A DNA stretch of 64,000 nucleotides. Source: Crotophaga sulcirostris. Lineage: Eukaryota; Chordata; Aves; Cuculiformes; Crotophagidae. The stretch's first letter is position 1. The number at the start of each line of letters is the position of its first letter. Of this stretch, positions 63,509 through 64,000 are shown in pieces. The stretch lies in NCBI GenBank assembly GCA_013397455.1, contig VYZB01000273.1:880270-944269 (forward strand), read 5' to 3'. Under the pieces are notes generated by a model, which saw only the letters and a program-made list of their open reading frames with translations, was not told the origin of the DNA and did not search any database. The translations under genes and the position numbers were made by a program.

Positions 63509-64000
63509 GTATCACTCCCGAGACAGATGCCTTTTGCAACAGAGACGTATGTGTTTCTAGTTTATTTAAAAAAAAAATAAAAAATTTTAAAAAGCCTCCA
63601 AAACTCTTGCAATTTAGACAGCTGGTGTGGCAGTTGGTAATGTGAAGGCCTATTAAAATATTTATGCTATTTGTTATTTAACTTCATTTGTTTTTTAAAG
63701 AATTTGGAAATGGACCGATTAAATAAAATAGCACGAGGTCGCTCCGGTTGGGAGTGACATGTATTGGCAGAAATCTGGGGGCACTGGCAGCACAGGAGAT
63801 TAATATTCTGTCTTTCACTCTCCTATAATCAAGTCATTTTGTTTTTCTCCTGAGCGAGAGGAGGTGCTGATAAATATGCTGAAAATATTTTCGCACTTCT
63901 GTTGGGTGGAATTTTGATCCAGAACTGGTACGTGAAGGCCTGGCTTCATGAAAGCGTCTGAGTTAGTGACAAAACTCCTTTTGACTCAGCCATGGCAGTG
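63509..64000. other. Non-coding stretch at the window edge
   Basis: AT-rich, with an A-rich patch at 63569-63591. No gene or repeat recognised. Confidence 0.5.

Overview
This window looks like a piece of a bird nuclear chromosome. It is AT-rich, I see no dense coding and no CpG island, and it is scattered with CR1 non-LTR retrotransposons. The CR1 copies are 5'-truncated, end in the avian-style 3' tail (ATTCTGTG/ATTCTATG-like 8-mers), and lie in both orientations. No Alu, L1 or B-type SINE is visible. The order of bird cannot be fixed from sequence reading alone. I find no operon, CRISPR array, rRNA or tRNA, and no complete protein-coding gene.

Layout: 1-12.3 kb is unannotatable DNA carrying four CR1 pieces (930-1220 minus, 6971-7065 plus, 8792-9116 minus, 11786-12291 plus). 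The last of these still has a readable but broken 3' end of ORF2. 12.3-38.9 kb is mostly unique, AT-rich DNA with a 15-base assembly gap (20961-20975), two small CR1 scraps (23033-23190, 28001-28056), a homeodomain-site-rich patch (23772-23893), a 27-bp perfect hairpin (37091-37117) and several short open intervals bounded by good splice signals. 39.0-45.2 kb is the most repeat-rich part. It has a long CR1 3' half with broken reverse-transcriptase coding (39001-39799), a 30-bp AT palindrome just behind it, a minisatellite (42449-42538), a CR1 3' end (43979-44220), and an internally deleted CR1 that keeps the end of its endonuclease domain (44823-45233). 50.6-51.5 kb holds a clean head-to-tail duplication with a unit of about 460 bp. 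54.46-54.87 kb is another CR1 of the same type as those at 0.9 and 8.8 kb. The remainder to 64 kb is quiet, apart from a GC-rich candidate exon at 63390-63508.

Genes: short intervals with acceptor, open frame and donor occur at 16030-16134, 28690-28740, 32383-32461 (terminal, with an AATAAA), 35112-35265, 41565-41663, 43194-43420 (terminal, with an AATAAA) and 63390-63508, all on the plus strand. Some neighbours are phase-compatible. This could mean the window lies inside one or more long-intron genes or lncRNAs. Such pairs also arise by chance, I recognise none of the peptides, and all are offered at low confidence. The best-supported content is the CR1 set and the tandem duplication.
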